The notes under the pieces: generated by a model | The model's database searches: none | What the model was told of the DNA's origin: nothing | The model's input: only the letters and a program-made list of their open reading frames with translations | Part shown: piece by piece, positions 50,649-60,156 of the stretch | Layout of the letters: every line of letters starts with the position of its first letter | Numbering within the stretch: position 1 is the first letter of the stretch | Made by a program: the position numbers and the translations under genes | Assembly (NCBI GenBank): GCA_910589025.1 | Contig: CAJURM010000011.1 | Span: 1-64,000 of the forward strand | Reading direction: 5' to 3' | Source: an uncultured Odoribacter sp. | GTDB taxonomy: Bacteria > Bacteroidota > Bacteroidia > Bacteroidales > Marinifilaceae | Length of the DNA stretch: 64,000 nucleotides

Positions 50649-52049
50649 TTAATTCTTGGTTTTTGCGACCTGTGCCATAAATTCTCCTTCACATACTAAT
50701 TTCCCTCCCACAAAAGCATAGCCTTTCATTGTCACCACGCCGCGTTTGACCGGTGCCAGCGTAAGCAGTTTGAATACGAGGGTATCCCCGGGAACCACTT
50801 TTTTCCGGAATTTGATACCATCGATTTTCATGAAATAGGTGGAATAGTTTTCCGGGTCAGGCACTCCGCTCAACACCAGGATACCTCCGCATTGTGCCAT
50901 GGCTTCCACGATAAGTACGCCCGGCATGACCGGCTCTTCCGGGAAATGGCCGACAAAATGGGGTTCGTTCATGGTCACGTTCTTACAACCGATGACCATG
51001 TTTTCCGTAACCTTAAATATTTTATCCACCAGCAAGAAGGGAGGACGATGGGGCAATAAGCTGCGGATTTTATTAATATCCATCAGAGGTTCCCCCAAAA
51101 CATCTATATCATCGGGATAGGCATCGTCTTTTTCCGCCGCCAGGATGGCTTTATACATTTTCTGTGCCAGGGCTGCATTGGCTTTATGTCCCGGCCGTTC
51201 TGCAATCACCCGGCCTTTGATAAAGCGGCCGCAAAGAGCCAGGTCACCGATCACATCCAACAATTTGTGGCGTGCCGGTTCGTTGTCGAAGTAAAGTTCC
51301 AGGTTGTTCAGGATGCCTTCTTTCACTTCCACATTTTCGCAATTAAACAGTTTGGACAGGCGGCTGACCTCCTCTACCGAAGTTTTCCGGTCCGCAATGA
51401 CAATGGCATTCTGCAAATCTCCGCCTTTGATCAGATTCTGGGCAAACAAGGCTTCCACTTCCCTCAAAAAGACGAATGTACGGCAGGGCGCTATCTCTTT
51501 GGCAAAATCCGTGCCGGCCAAAGAATAGGTAGCGTACTGCATGGAGAGGTAAGGGGAATCATAGGCCACCACCAAATTGACGTTATAGTCCTCATCCGGC
51601 AGTAAAGTCAGTCTTGTCTGCGTCTCTTCGCACACATACTCCATTTTTTCCTTGACCTGGAAATAGCGGCGCTCGCTTTCCTGTTCCACCAGTCCGGTCT
51701 TCTCAATAGCTTCTACATAATATCGGGCACTTCCGTCCAGTATCGGAAATTCTTCCCCGTTGATTTCAATCAGGCAATTGTCCACCCCACATCCGTATAA
51801 AGCGGCCATGGCATGTTCCATGGTAAAAATTTTCACTCCGTCTTTCTCCAGACAACTGGCTCTGTCGGCAAATTTCACATAAGCTGCCAAAGCGGGCACC
51901 ACCGGTTTGTCTTCCAAATCGGTTCTCACAATACGGTATCCGGTATTTTCGGGAGCCGGTTTAAATACGGCACAAACTTCCTTACCAGTATGCAATCCCT
52001 TGCCTTGAAGAGAAAATTCTCCTTTTAACGTGTTTTGTTTCACTGACAT
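50649..52049 (-). CDS. lpxC-fabZ: Fused UDP-3-O-acyl-N-acetylglucosamine deacetylase / 3-hydroxyacyl-ACP dehydratase
   Basis: 466 aa, a natural fusion characteristic of Bacteroidota. Residues ~1-300 are LpxC, the zinc deacetylase and committed step of lipid A synthesis, with zinc ligands in MEHAMAALYG and in RHKLLDVIGD. Residues ~325-466 are FabZ, the dehydratase of fatty acid elongation, with the hot-dog fold motifs LLPHRPPFLLVDKI and HFVGHFPEEPVMPGVLIVEAM (catalytic His and Glu). Fusion would allow coordinated use of 3-hydroxyacyl-ACP. Eight bases after lpxD. Confidence 0.97.
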   Translation of the reverse strand: MSVKQNTLKGEFSLQGKGLHTGKEVCAVFKPAPENTGYRIVRTDLEDKPVVPALAAYVKFADRASCLEKDGVKIFTMEHAMAALYGCGVDNCLIEINGEEFPILDGSARYYVEAIEKTGLVEQESERRYFQVKEKMEYVCEETQTRLTLLPDEDYNVNLVVAYDSPYLSMQYATYSLAGTDFAKEIAPCRTFVFLREVEALFAQNLIKGGDLQNAIVIADRKTSVEEVSRLSKLFNCENVEVKEGILNNLELYFDNEPARHKLLDVIGDLALCGRFIKGRVIAERPGHKANAALAQKMYKAILAAEKDDAYPDDIDVLGEPLMDINKIRSLLPHRPPFLLVDKIFKVTENMVIGCKNVTMNEPHFVGHFPEEPVMPGVLIVEAMAQCGGILVLSGVPDPENYSTYFMKIDGIKFRKKVVPGDTLVFKLLTLAPVKRGVVTMKGYAFVGGKLVCEGEFMAQVAKTKN

Positions 52050-52056
52050 TATGTTT

Positions 52057-53082
52057 TTACTTTAATGTTTGAATATCTTTTTTTAAATCCCGGATTTGCC
52101 CATATAATTCAGGCAGTTTGCGGAACAGTACATAGGCTTTTTTATACTGGGCGACATCAAAAGCCGGAGCCCCCATAAATATTTTCCCCGCTTCTATATC
52201 TCCCATCACACCGCTCTGGGCTGCCAGATGCACGCCGTCACCGATAGAGATATGCCCGGCGATACCGACTTGTCCGCCAAACATACAGTTCGCACCGACT
52301 TTCGCGGTTCCTGCCACTCCGCACTGAGCAGCCATCACCGTATTCTCACCCACTACCACATTGTGGGCTATCTGTATCAGATTATCGAGTTTCACCCCTT
52401 TCCCTATCCGCGTCGCCCCCATGGTAGCCCGGTCGATACAGCTATTGGCACCTATTTCCACATTGTCTTCAATGATCACATTCCCGATCTGTGCCACTTT
52501 GTTGTATCCGTCTGTTGAAGGAGCAAATCCGAAGCCGTCGGCTCCGATCACCGTGCCCGCATGAATCGTACACGAGTTTCCGATCTCACAACCGTAATAA
52601 ATTTTTACGCCGGCATATACCGTCGTATTATCGCCGATTTTCACCCCGTCTCCGATATAGGCCTGCGGATAAATCCGGACGTTCTTACCGAGTTTCGCCC
52701 CTTTTCCTATGTAGGCAAAAGCTCCGATATAATGTCCTTCTCCTATTTCCGCCGTCTCATGGATGAAAGCAGGCTGCTCGATACCGGACGGTTGTGGCCG
52801 CATATTTTCATACATTTTCAATAACACGGCAATGGCTTCGTATGCGGAAGGCACCCTTATCAACGTGCACGACAAGGGAGCGGAAGGCTGAAAATCCGCA
52901 TTGACCAACACGATGGAAGCCTCCGTCGTATAAATATAATGCTCATATTTAGGGTTAGCCAGGAAAGCCAGGGTATGAGGTTTTCCCTCTTCTATTTTCG
53001 AAACATTGTTTACCGTAACATTTTCGTCACCTTCCACCACACCACGCAGTAAGGACGCAATGTCTTTCGCTTTAAACTCCAT
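52057..53082 (-). CDS. lpxD: UDP-3-O-(3-hydroxyacyl)glucosamine N-acyltransferase
   Basis: 341 aa. Third step of lipid A synthesis. An N-terminal uridine-binding domain (~1-100) is followed by hexapeptide beta-helix repeats (~105-300) with the catalytic His in LIQIAHNVVVGENT, and a C-terminal helix (YVLFRKLPELYGQIRDLKKD). First in the operon, with the -7 element TAAGTTTG just upstream on the minus strand. Confidence 0.96.
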   Translation of the reverse strand: MEFKAKDIASLLRGVVEGDENVTVNNVSKIEEGKPHTLAFLANPKYEHYIYTTEASIVLVNADFQPSAPLSCTLIRVPSAYEAIAVLLKMYENMRPQPSGIEQPAFIHETAEIGEGHYIGAFAYIGKGAKLGKNVRIYPQAYIGDGVKIGDNTTVYAGVKIYYGCEIGNSCTIHAGTVIGADGFGFAPSTDGYNKVAQIGNVIIEDNVEIGANSCIDRATMGATRIGKGVKLDNLIQIAHNVVVGENTVMAAQCGVAGTAKVGANCMFGGQVGIAGHISIGDGVHLAAQSGVMGDIEAGKIFMGAPAFDVAQYKKAYVLFRKLPELYGQIRDLKKDIQTLK

Positions 53083-53098
53083 ACAAATAAATTTTCCG

Positions 53099-53106
53099 CA
53101 AACTTA
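53099..53106 (-). promoter_or_regulatory. -7 promoter element of the lpx operon
   Basis: The minus strand reads TAAGTTTG, 17 bases upstream of the lpxD ATG. The leader would be about 10 bases. Confidence 0.5.
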
Positions 53107-53187
53107 CTAATTTTATTTATAAAAACTCCCCCGTTCCCGTTTTTCATGTTAAATATGGCTGATTTCCTTTATTTTTCTGTCCCGGAG

Positions 53188-53218
53188 TTTGCTAATTCAA
53201 TATTTTACACTACATTTG
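53188..53218 (+). promoter_or_regulatory. rimP-nusA-infB promoter
   Basis: TTTG at 53188-53191, 19-base spacer, TACATTTG at 53211-53218: both consensus elements present. The transcript leader before rimP would be ~85 bases. Confidence 0.7.
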
Positions 53219-53244
53219 CACCGAATCAGGAAATAAAATCGAAG

Positions 53245-53266
53245 AGGGGACTGCCAGTCCCCTTTT
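53245..53266 (+). promoter_or_regulatory. Leader hairpin of the rimP-nusA-infB transcript, possible attenuator
   Basis: AGGGGACT/AGTCCCCT with a 3-base loop and a following TTTT, inside the untranslated leader before rimP. It has the shape of an intrinsic terminator placed before the first gene. NusA-containing operons are known to be autoregulated in other bacteria, so attenuation is plausible but unproven here. Confidence 0.5.
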
Positions 53267-53309
53267 CTGTTGCCTGTCGGCAGACAAATCCGGTGTAAAA
53301 AACAACAGC

Positions 53310-53774
53310 ATGAAAACAGCAGAAGAAATCAAAACAATCGTCCGTACCCTATTGGAAAACAGCGACCTGTTTTTAGTCAACGCGACAGTGTCCGGAGAGA
53401 ACAAGATAGAGGTTTTGATCGATTCTCCCGCAGGCGTAAACATTACGACCTGTATGGAAATCAGCCGGCAGTTGGAAGAGCAACTGGACCGCAATACGGA
53501 AGATTTTGAATTAACGGTGGCCAGTGCCGGTATCGGCTATCCCTTCCTTGTAGAGGGACAATATAGGAAGAACATCGGGAATGCCGTTGAAGTCCGACTG
53601 AAAGAGCAGGGTTCTCTGAGCGGGATTTTGAAAGCCTTCAACGGAGACCACATTCTCTTGGAGTGTGAGGAAAAAAAGACCGTAGAGGGGAAAAAGAAAA
53701 AAGAGGTGGTAAAAACGGAAAAAACCGTTTACCTGTCCGACATCAAACAGATAAAAGACATTGTAACATTTTAA
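53310..53774 (+). CDS. rimP: Ribosome maturation factor RimP
   Basis: 154 aa. Needed for maturation of the 30S subunit. The N-terminal domain (LVNATVSGENKIEVLIDSPAGVNITTCMEISR) and the C-terminal SH3-like part (GNAVEVRLKEQGSLSGILKAFNGDHILLE) are recognisable. A Lys-rich stretch (EEKKTVEGKKKKEVVK) is an insert. First of the conserved rimP-nusA-infB operon. Confidence 0.94.
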   Translation: MKTAEEIKTIVRTLLENSDLFLVNATVSGENKIEVLIDSPAGVNITTCMEISRQLEEQLDRNTEDFELTVASAGIGYPFLVEGQYRKNIGNAVEVRLKEQGSLSGILKAFNGDHILLECEEKKTVEGKKKKEVVKTEKTVYLSDIKQIKDIVTF

Positions 53775-53817
53775 AAGTGAAATAATAATCAATAACAATA
53801 ACAACTGAAAAGTTAAA

Positions 53818-55059
53818 ATGGAAAATATTAACTTAGTAGAATCATTTGCTGAATTTAAAGAATTCAAAAATATTGACAGAGCGACGTTAATGAGCGTATT
53901 GGAAGATATTTTCAGAAATATGCTGTTGAAAAAATACGGTACGGACGAAAACTTTGACATCATCATCAACATCGACAAGGGTGACCTCGAAATCTGGCGG
54001 AACCGGACTGTCGTGGAAGATGACCAGCTGGAAGACCCGAACACCCAGATCACTCTGAGTGAAGCCCAGAAAATCGACAGCGATTACGAAGTGGGGGAAG
54101 AAGTAGCGGATGAAGTGAAATTAAAGGATTTCGGACGCCGTTCCGTTTTAGCTTTACGCCAGAACCTTTCTTCCCGGATTCTGGAGTTGGAAAAAGACAA
54201 CATCTATAACAAATACAAAGACCGCATCGGTCAGATCATCCTGGGAGAGGTTTACCAGATCTGGAAAAAAGAGATGCTGATTCTGGATGATGAAGGCAAC
54301 GAGCTGATTTTGCCCAAACAGGAGCAGATTCCCAGTGATTTTTTCAAAAAAGGAGATACGATAAAAGCTGTCGTTATCCGGGTGGAAATGAAAAATTCCA
54401 ATCCGTACATCATTTTGTCCCGTACGTCACCGGTATTCCTGGAAAGACTTTTTGAAAACGAAGTTCCGGAAATCTTCGACGGACTGATTACGATCAAGCA
54501 CGTGGTTCGTGCCCCGGGCGAAAGAGCCAAAGTAGCGGTGGAATCCTATGACGACCGTATCGACCCGGTAGGAGCATGCGTGGGCATGAAGGGTTCGCGT
54601 ATCCACGGTATTGTAAGGGAGTTGCGGAATGAAAACATTGATGTTATCAACTACACGAACAATTTGCAGTTATACATCACGCGGGCCCTGAATCCGGCAA
54701 AAATCAAGAACATTGAAATTGACGAGGCCAATAAGAAAGCCAATGTATATCTGAATCCGGAAGAAGTATCGCTGGCGATCGGTAAAGGCGGATTGAACAT
54801 CAAGCTGGCCAGCCAGTTGACGGGATATGACATTGATGTTTACCGCGAATTCAATGAAGCCCAGGAAGAGGAAGATGTGAACCTGGACGAATTCAAGGAT
54901 GAAATTGAACCCTGGATTATCGACGAACTGAAGCGCGTAGGTTGTGACACGGCGAAAAATGTGCTGGAACTGGATGAATCCGAACTGGAAAAGCGCACCG
55001 ACCTGGAAATTGAAACCATCCGCGAAGTTCTGAGTATACTAAAAGCTGAATTCGAGTAA
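53818..55059 (+). CDS. nusA: Transcription termination/antitermination factor NusA
   Basis: 413 aa. N-terminal RNA polymerase-binding domain (~1-130), S1 domain (~135-200; GQIILGEVYQIWKKEMLI), two KH domains (~205-345; PVGACVGMKGSRIHGIVREL and LAIGKGGLNIKLASQLTGYDIDV), and a C-terminal acidic helical tail. It modulates pausing and termination. 43 bases from rimP and from infB. Confidence 0.97.
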   Translation: MENINLVESFAEFKEFKNIDRATLMSVLEDIFRNMLLKKYGTDENFDIIINIDKGDLEIWRNRTVVEDDQLEDPNTQITLSEAQKIDSDYEVGEEVADEVKLKDFGRRSVLALRQNLSSRILELEKDNIYNKYKDRIGQIILGEVYQIWKKEMLILDDEGNELILPKQEQIPSDFFKKGDTIKAVVIRVEMKNSNPYIILSRTSPVFLERLFENEVPEIFDGLITIKHVVRAPGERAKVAVESYDDRIDPVGACVGMKGSRIHGIVRELRNENIDVINYTNNLQLYITRALNPAKIKNIEIDEANKKANVYLNPEEVSLAIGKGGLNIKLASQLTGYDIDVYREFNEAQEEEDVNLDEFKDEIEPWIIDELKRVGCDTAKNVLELDESELEKRTDLEIETIREVLSILKAEFE

Positions 55060-55102
55060 TCTGCTTTTAAAACTTAACGCTTGAAAATTTTAAAATCTCA
55101 AT

Positions 55103-57850
55103 ATGGCAGTAAGATTAAATAAAGTAGCCCGAGAATTTAATGTGGGACTCTCCACAATCGTAGAATTTTTGCATGCTAAAGGGATACAAGTATCCTCTGA
55201 TCCAAATGCAAAACTTTCCGATGAAGATTATGCCCTGGTGGCCAAAGAATTTTCATCGGACAGCGAGGTGAAAAAAGAATCTTCTATGGTGGACCTGAAA
55301 AACAGCCGCAAGAAGAAAGAAACCGTCACCATTGACAATAAGGGCAACATTAAAGAAATAAACGAAGAGGAGCAGTTTATTTCCATTAAAGATGAAGTGA
55401 AACTGGAAAATAAGATCAAAGTAGTGGATCGCATTGATCTGAATCCGGCACAAAAGCCCGTCAAAGAAGAAGTAAAAGAAAAAAATGCCACAGAAACAGA
55501 GGAAGTTACGGCCAGAGAAGAAGCCGCCGGGAAGCAGGAAAAACCTGTTCGCGAAACGGATGCGACTGTAAATACCCCCCATATTTCTGAGGAAGAAGAA
55601 CCTTTTAAAATAAAACAGCCGGCTGTTAAAGACGTGAAAGTTGTCGGAACCATTGACCTGGATTCCATCAACCAGCGCACCCGCCCTCCGAAGAAGAGCA
55701 AACTGGAAAAAGAACGGGACCGCAAGGATTTGAAAAAGGCAACCACTCCGGGCAAACCTACCGGCAATACGGAAGGAAGTGGGGAGTTCTTGTCGGAAGA
55801 AGATTCCGAAACCCGGAAGAAAAGGAAGAGGATTCACCGCGATGAACCTGTAAACCTCCAGGAGTCCGACCGTTTCGGCAGCCGGAATGAAGACAATAAA
55901 AAGAAGCTGAAAAAGCTGAAAAAGAAAAAACAGGAAAAAACGGAAATCACGGACGAGGACGTAGACCGTCAGATCAAAGACACCTTTGCCCGTTTGGGAA
56001 GCAAAGGGAAATCGTCTACATCCAAACACCGCCGTGACAAGCGTGATGCCGCCCAGCAAAAAATGCAGGCGGAACTGGAGCAGGAAGAGAAAGAAAAGAG
56101 CATTCTGAAATTAACCGAATTTGTTACCGTAGCGGAGTTAGCCACCATGATGGGTATTTCCGTGACGGAAGTTATTTCGGCCTGTATGTCGCTGGGACTG
56201 TTTGTGTCCATCAACCAACGTCTCGATGCCGAGACAATCAACCTTGTAGCAGATGAATTCGGATTCTCCGTAGAATTTGTAAGTGTTGAAATCCAGGAGG
56301 CCATCGAAGAAGACTCGGAAGACACGGAAGAAAACATGCTTCCCCGTCCTCCTATCGTCACGGTCATGGGACACGTAGACCACGGTAAGACCTCGTTGTT
56401 GGACTACATCCGGAAAACCAATGTCATTGCCGGAGAAGCCGGAGGTATTACCCAGCATATCGGTGCATACAACGTAAAATTAGCCGATGGCCGTGCCGTT
56501 ACCTTTTTGGATACTCCCGGACACGAAGCGTTTACTGCCATGCGTGCCCGCGGTGCTCAGGTAACCGACATCGCCATCATCATTATCGCAGCCGATGACA
56601 GCGTCATGCCTCAAACCATCGAGGCCATCAACCACGCCAGCGCTGCGGGGGTACCGATGGTTTTCGCCATTAACAAAGTGGATAAACCGGGAGCCAATCC
56701 CGACAAAATCCGGGAAGAACTGGCGAACATGAACTACCTGGTGGAAGAATGGGGCGGTAAGTACCAGTGCCAGGAAATATCAGCCAAAAAGGGCTTGAAC
56801 ATCGAAGAACTATTGGAAAAAGTATTGCTCGAAGCCGAGTTACTTGACCTGAAAGCCAACCCGAACAAGAAAGCCACGGGTTCCATTATCGAATCTTCAC
56901 TGGACAAAGGCCGGGGGTATGTAGCTACGGTACTGGTTCAAGCCGGAACATTGAAAGTCGGAGATGTGGTGCTCGCCGGGCAGTATTTCGGTCATGTGAA
57001 AGCCATGTTCAACGAACGGGGCGGCAAACTGGAGAAAGCCGGTCCTTCCGAACCGGCATTGATTTTAGGTTTGAACGGCGCTCCACAGGCCGGAGACAGA
57101 TTCAACGTGCTCGGCAACGAAAAAGAGGCCCGCTTGCTGGCTAACAAACGCGAACAATTGCAGCGTGAACAAGGGTTGCGTACTCAGAAACACATCACGC
57201 TGGACGAAATCGGTCGCCGTATTGCTATCGGCACTTTCCAGGAACTCAACATCATTGTCAAAGGAGACGTGGACGGTTCCATTGAAGCGCTCTCCGATTC
57301 CTTGCTGAAACTCTCTACCGATGAAATCCAGGTTAATGTGATTCATAAGGCCGTAGGACAGATTTCAGAGGGGGATGTTATGCTGGCTGCCGCTTCAAAT
57401 GCCATCATTGTCGGATTCCAGGTACGTCCTTCCATGAGTGCCCGTAAATTGGCTGAAAAGGAACAGATAGACATCCGCCTATACTCCATCATTTATACGG
57501 CCATCGAAGAAATCAAGGCCGCAATGGAGGGGATGTTGTCTCCGGAAATCAAAGAAGAGATTATCGGTACTGTGGAAGTGCTCGAAACGTTCAAGATTTC
57601 CAAAGTCGGTACGATTGCCGGATGTATCGTACGGGACGGAAAAATCACCCGTTCCGCCAAGATTCGTATCATCCGGGAGGGTATTGTGGTCTACACCGGC
57701 GCTTTAGGTTCCCTCAAACGCTTCAAAGACGATGTGAAAGAGGTGACCAAAGGCTTCGAATGCGGTCTGAATATCGAAAATTACAACGACATCCGGATCG
57801 GTGACATGGTCGAAGGCTATGAAGAAGTAGAAGTGAAAAAGACGTTATAA
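55103..57850 (+). CDS. infB: Translation initiation factor IF-2
   Basis: 915 aa. A long, charged, Lys/Glu-rich N-terminal region (~50-310) precedes the conserved part. The GTPase domain has G1 GHVDHGKTSLLDYIR (~425), G3 DTPGHEAF and G4 NKVDKPG. Domains II, III and IV follow, with the initiator-tRNA-binding C-terminus (EECGLNIENYNDIRIGDM-like region). Places fMet-tRNA at the ribosome. Two N-terminal IF2N-like segments are visible (VAREFNVGLSTIVEFL and VAELATMMGISVTEVI). Last gene before a strong terminator. Confidence 0.97.
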   Translation: MAVRLNKVAREFNVGLSTIVEFLHAKGIQVSSDPNAKLSDEDYALVAKEFSSDSEVKKESSMVDLKNSRKKKETVTIDNKGNIKEINEEEQFISIKDEVKLENKIKVVDRIDLNPAQKPVKEEVKEKNATETEEVTAREEAAGKQEKPVRETDATVNTPHISEEEEPFKIKQPAVKDVKVVGTIDLDSINQRTRPPKKSKLEKERDRKDLKKATTPGKPTGNTEGSGEFLSEEDSETRKKRKRIHRDEPVNLQESDRFGSRNEDNKKKLKKLKKKKQEKTEITDEDVDRQIKDTFARLGSKGKSSTSKHRRDKRDAAQQKMQAELEQEEKEKSILKLTEFVTVAELATMMGISVTEVISACMSLGLFVSINQRLDAETINLVADEFGFSVEFVSVEIQEAIEEDSEDTEENMLPRPPIVTVMGHVDHGKTSLLDYIRKTNVIAGEAGGITQHIGAYNVKLADGRAVTFLDTPGHEAFTAMRARGAQVTDIAIIIIAADDSVMPQTIEAINHASAAGVPMVFAINKVDKPGANPDKIREELANMNYLVEEWGGKYQCQEISAKKGLNIEELLEKVLLEAELLDLKANPNKKATGSIIESSLDKGRGYVATVLVQAGTLKVGDVVLAGQYFGHVKAMFNERGGKLEKAGPSEPALILGLNGAPQAGDRFNVLGNEKEARLLANKREQLQREQGLRTQKHITLDEIGRRIAIGTFQELNIIVKGDVDGSIEALSDSLLKLSTDEIQVNVIHKAVGQISEGDVMLAAASNAIIVGFQVRPSMSARKLAEKEQIDIRLYSIIYTAIEEIKAAMEGMLSPEIKEEIIGTVEVLETFKISKVGTIAGCIVRDGKITRSAKIRIIREGIVVYTGALGSLKRFKDDVKEVTKGFECGLNIENYNDIRIGDMVEGYEEVEVKKTL

Positions 57851-57873
57851 AGCCGGAAACGGCTTTGCATGTA

Positions 57874-57910
57874 AATCCCCGGAAGGTTTATTTAACCTCC
57901 GGGGATTTTT
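57874..57910 (+). terminator. infB terminator
   Basis: AATCCCCGGAAGGTT/AACCTCCGGGGATT stem with one mismatch, then T6. A smaller hairpin AAGCCG/CGGCTT lies directly after the stop codon. Confidence 0.9.
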
Positions 57911-57914
57911 TCGT

Positions 57915-57945
57915 TTTGAATATTCCAAATAAAAGCCTAACTTCG
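57915..57945 (+). promoter_or_regulatory. mgsA promoter
   Basis: TTTG at 57915-57918, 19-base spacer, TAACTTCG at 57938-57945 (one base off TAnnTTTG). The ATG at 57982 follows 36 bases later. Confidence 0.5.
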
Positions 57946-57981
57946 TGACTTGATTTAGAAAACCTGAAAAAACAGATTATT

Positions 57982-58362
57982 ATGAAATTAGCAGTCATCG
58001 CACACGACGGGAAGAAGGCAGAAATGGTGGCTTTTCTGAATCGTCACATGGATTTTTTCAAATCCGTAGGGGTCGACATTGTGGCCACGGGTACAACCGG
58101 TAAACACGCTCAGGAAGCCGGGCTGGAAGTTGAACGGTTATTATCCGGACCGCTGGGCGGAGATGCCCAGATTGCCGCACAAGTTGCCGAGCACAAAATC
58201 CAGATGGTGATTTTCTTCCGCGATCCGCTGGGGAAACACCCCCACGAACCGGATGTACAGATGCTGATGCGGGTATGTGACGTACACAATGTGCCCATCG
58301 CAACCAACCCGGCATCGGCAGAAATGATGGTGCGCGGATTTGTGGACACTCACAAGTGTTAA
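57982..58362 (+). CDS. mgsA: Methylglyoxal synthase
   Basis: 126 aa, short form of the family. Converts dihydroxyacetone phosphate to methylglyoxal, relieving phosphate stress when glycolytic flux outruns phosphate supply. Motifs: IAHDGKKAEMVAFL, ATGTTGKHAQEAG (phosphate loop), GPLGGDAQIAAQVAE with the catalytic Asp, and FFRDPLGKHPHEPDV. It may be read on into the His-rich gene at 58396, which starts 33 bases later. Confidence 0.96.
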   Translation: MKLAVIAHDGKKAEMVAFLNRHMDFFKSVGVDIVATGTTGKHAQEAGLEVERLLSGPLGGDAQIAAQVAEHKIQMVIFFRDPLGKHPHEPDVQMLMRVCDVHNVPIATNPASAEMMVRGFVDTHKC

Positions 58363-58395
58363 TCCAAATTAACCCTAACATCCTGTAACACGACC

Positions 58396-58800
58396 ATGGG
58401 GAAAAAAATAACGGTTATATTGCCTTTATACCTTGCAAGTCTCATCTTGCTGGCATTTTCCGTATTTCCCCACCATCATCATAATTCGTTCATCTGCTTT
58501 AACACAATCCATCATTTTTCAGCAGAGGATCCGCAACACCATCCGCATCCGGAAATCCCCGAGAAAGGATGTCATATCCAATATCTATTTCAAGCAGATA
58601 ACATCAAAACCTTTTCCCGGTCTCTATTAGAAGGGAACACAACATTTCATTTCACTTTCTCTTTCATACCGGCAGAACCATTATCCATTCCACTCCCCAT
58701 TGCAGCTTTGGGGCTTTTCCAACGAAACGATAATGAACCGTTGCCACAACTTTTATTTTCTTCTCATAAGTTTACCCGCGGACCGCCCCAATTGGGCTGA
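58396..58800 (+). CDS. His-rich small exported protein, metal-efflux associated
   Basis: 134 aa. An N-terminal hydrophobic segment (ITVILPLYLASLILLAFSVF, residues ~5-24) is a signal or anchor. It is followed by PHHHHNS, and a second cluster HHPHPEIPEKGCHIQY near residue 50. It resembles the DUF6769-type small proteins found beside heavy-metal RND pumps in Bacteroidota; the family name is from memory. A metal-sensing or chaperone role for Cu or Zn is inferred from histidines and position, 98 bases before the adaptor gene. Confidence 0.72.
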   Translation: MGKKITVILPLYLASLILLAFSVFPHHHHNSFICFNTIHHFSAEDPQHHPHPEIPEKGCHIQYLFQADNIKTFSRSLLEGNTTFHFTFSFIPAEPLSIPLPIAALGLFQRNDNEPLPQLLFSSHKFTRGPPQLG

Positions 58801-58898
58801 TCTCCGTCTATTTTTTCATTACCAATCCCGCACAAGATCCGGCAAAGATGACCTGACTGTCGGGAGCGAATCATTATAAAAATTAACAGGGTAAAAAC

Positions 58899-60137
58899 AT
58901 GAGAACACTTATAGTATTACCGATTCTTATTCTTGCATTGGGGGTATGGGGTTGCAAACACAAACATCACGACGCCCATACAGGCCATCAACACGAAAGC
59001 AGCGAACAACATGCTGCGCACAAACATGAACATGAAGAAGGACATGTGCACGGGGCTGAACCCCATTCTCATTCAGAGGACGAACACACGGCCTCCCCTT
59101 CCCCGCATACGGATGAAATCATTTTTACAAAAGCCCAGGCTGAAAAAACAGATTTCAAGGTAGAAGAAGTGCAGCCGAAAACTTTCCAACAGGTCATCAA
59201 GACCACCGGTCAGGTTTTGCCTGCTCCCGGAGATGAAGCCGTTATCGTGGCAACAAGCAACGGCGTCGTGTCTTTCAATAACAAACGACTTTCGGAAGGT
59301 GCCGCCGTCCACAAAGGCGAAACGGTCTTTACCATCATGTCCAAAAATATTGCCGAGGGCGACCATTATTCCAAAATAAAAGCCGGATATGAACGTGCCC
59401 GGGCGGAATACCAACGGGCGGAGTCTCTGGTTAAAGATAAGATTATATCCCAAAGGGAATACGAAGCTGTCAAATTGGAATACGAAAACGCTAAAATCGC
59501 TTTTGATGCCGTTTCCGGCAACCGGACAGCCAACGGTGTGGGCGTCACCTCCCCTTTGCAGGGATTTGTGAAAAACATACTCGTCAAAGAAGGAGAATAC
59601 ATCACCGTAGGGCAGCCGCTGGCAACGGTTTCCCAAAACAAACGCCTGGTGTTGCGTGCCGAAGTGTCTGAAAAATATTACCACACCCTGAAAAATATCA
59701 ACAGCGCCAATTTTAAAACACCATACGACAACAAAGTGTACGTCCTTTCCGAATTGAACGGTCGCATTTTGTCTTTCGGTAAAGGTTCCAACAGCGGTTC
59801 TTTCTACATCCCCGTTTCCTTTGAATTTGACAACAAAGGGGAGGTTGTTCCCGGAGCTTTTGTTGAGGTATTCCTGCTGGCGGGTGCACAGGAAAACACC
59901 CTGACTCTGCCCGTCAGCGCACTGACCAATGAAATGGGTGTATTTTATGTGTATGTGCAATTGGATGAAGAGGGTTACCGCAAACAGGAAGTGACGGTCG
60001 GCGGCAACAACGGCAAGGAAGTACAAATCCTGAAAGGGCTGCATGCCGGCGAACGCGTTGTAACCCGGGGGGCCTATCAGGTAAAAATGGCTTCCGCTTC
60101 CGGAGCTATTCCCCACGGCCACAGCCACGAACATTAA
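58899..60137 (+). CDS. Heavy-metal RND efflux periplasmic adaptor (CusB/CzcB family), His-rich lipoprotein
   Basis: 412 aa. A lipobox ending LGVWGC (Cys19) is followed by an unusual His-rich stretch (about residues 20-68, more than 15 His among His/Glu/Ser) likely to bind metal ions. The MFP core follows: barrel-sandwich/lipoyl halves (GQVLPAPGDEAVIVATSNGVV, SPLQGFVKNILVKEGEYITVGQPL), an alpha-hairpin (YERARAEYQRAESLVKDKIIS), beta-barrel and a membrane-proximal domain. The C-terminus also ends in GHSHEH. It bridges the RND pump and the TolC-type channel. Confidence 0.93.
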   Translation: MRTLIVLPILILALGVWGCKHKHHDAHTGHQHESSEQHAAHKHEHEEGHVHGAEPHSHSEDEHTASPSPHTDEIIFTKAQAEKTDFKVEEVQPKTFQQVIKTTGQVLPAPGDEAVIVATSNGVVSFNNKRLSEGAAVHKGETVFTIMSKNIAEGDHYSKIKAGYERARAEYQRAESLVKDKIISQREYEAVKLEYENAKIAFDAVSGNRTANGVGVTSPLQGFVKNILVKEGEYITVGQPLATVSQNKRLVLRAEVSEKYYHTLKNINSANFKTPYDNKVYVLSELNGRILSFGKGSNSGSFYIPVSFEFDNKGEVVPGAFVEVFLLAGAQENTLTLPVSALTNEMGVFYVYVQLDEEGYRKQEVTVGGNNGKEVQILKGLHAGERVVTRGAYQVKMASASGAIPHGHSHEH

Positions 60138-60156
60138 TAAGTCGAACAGATCACAT

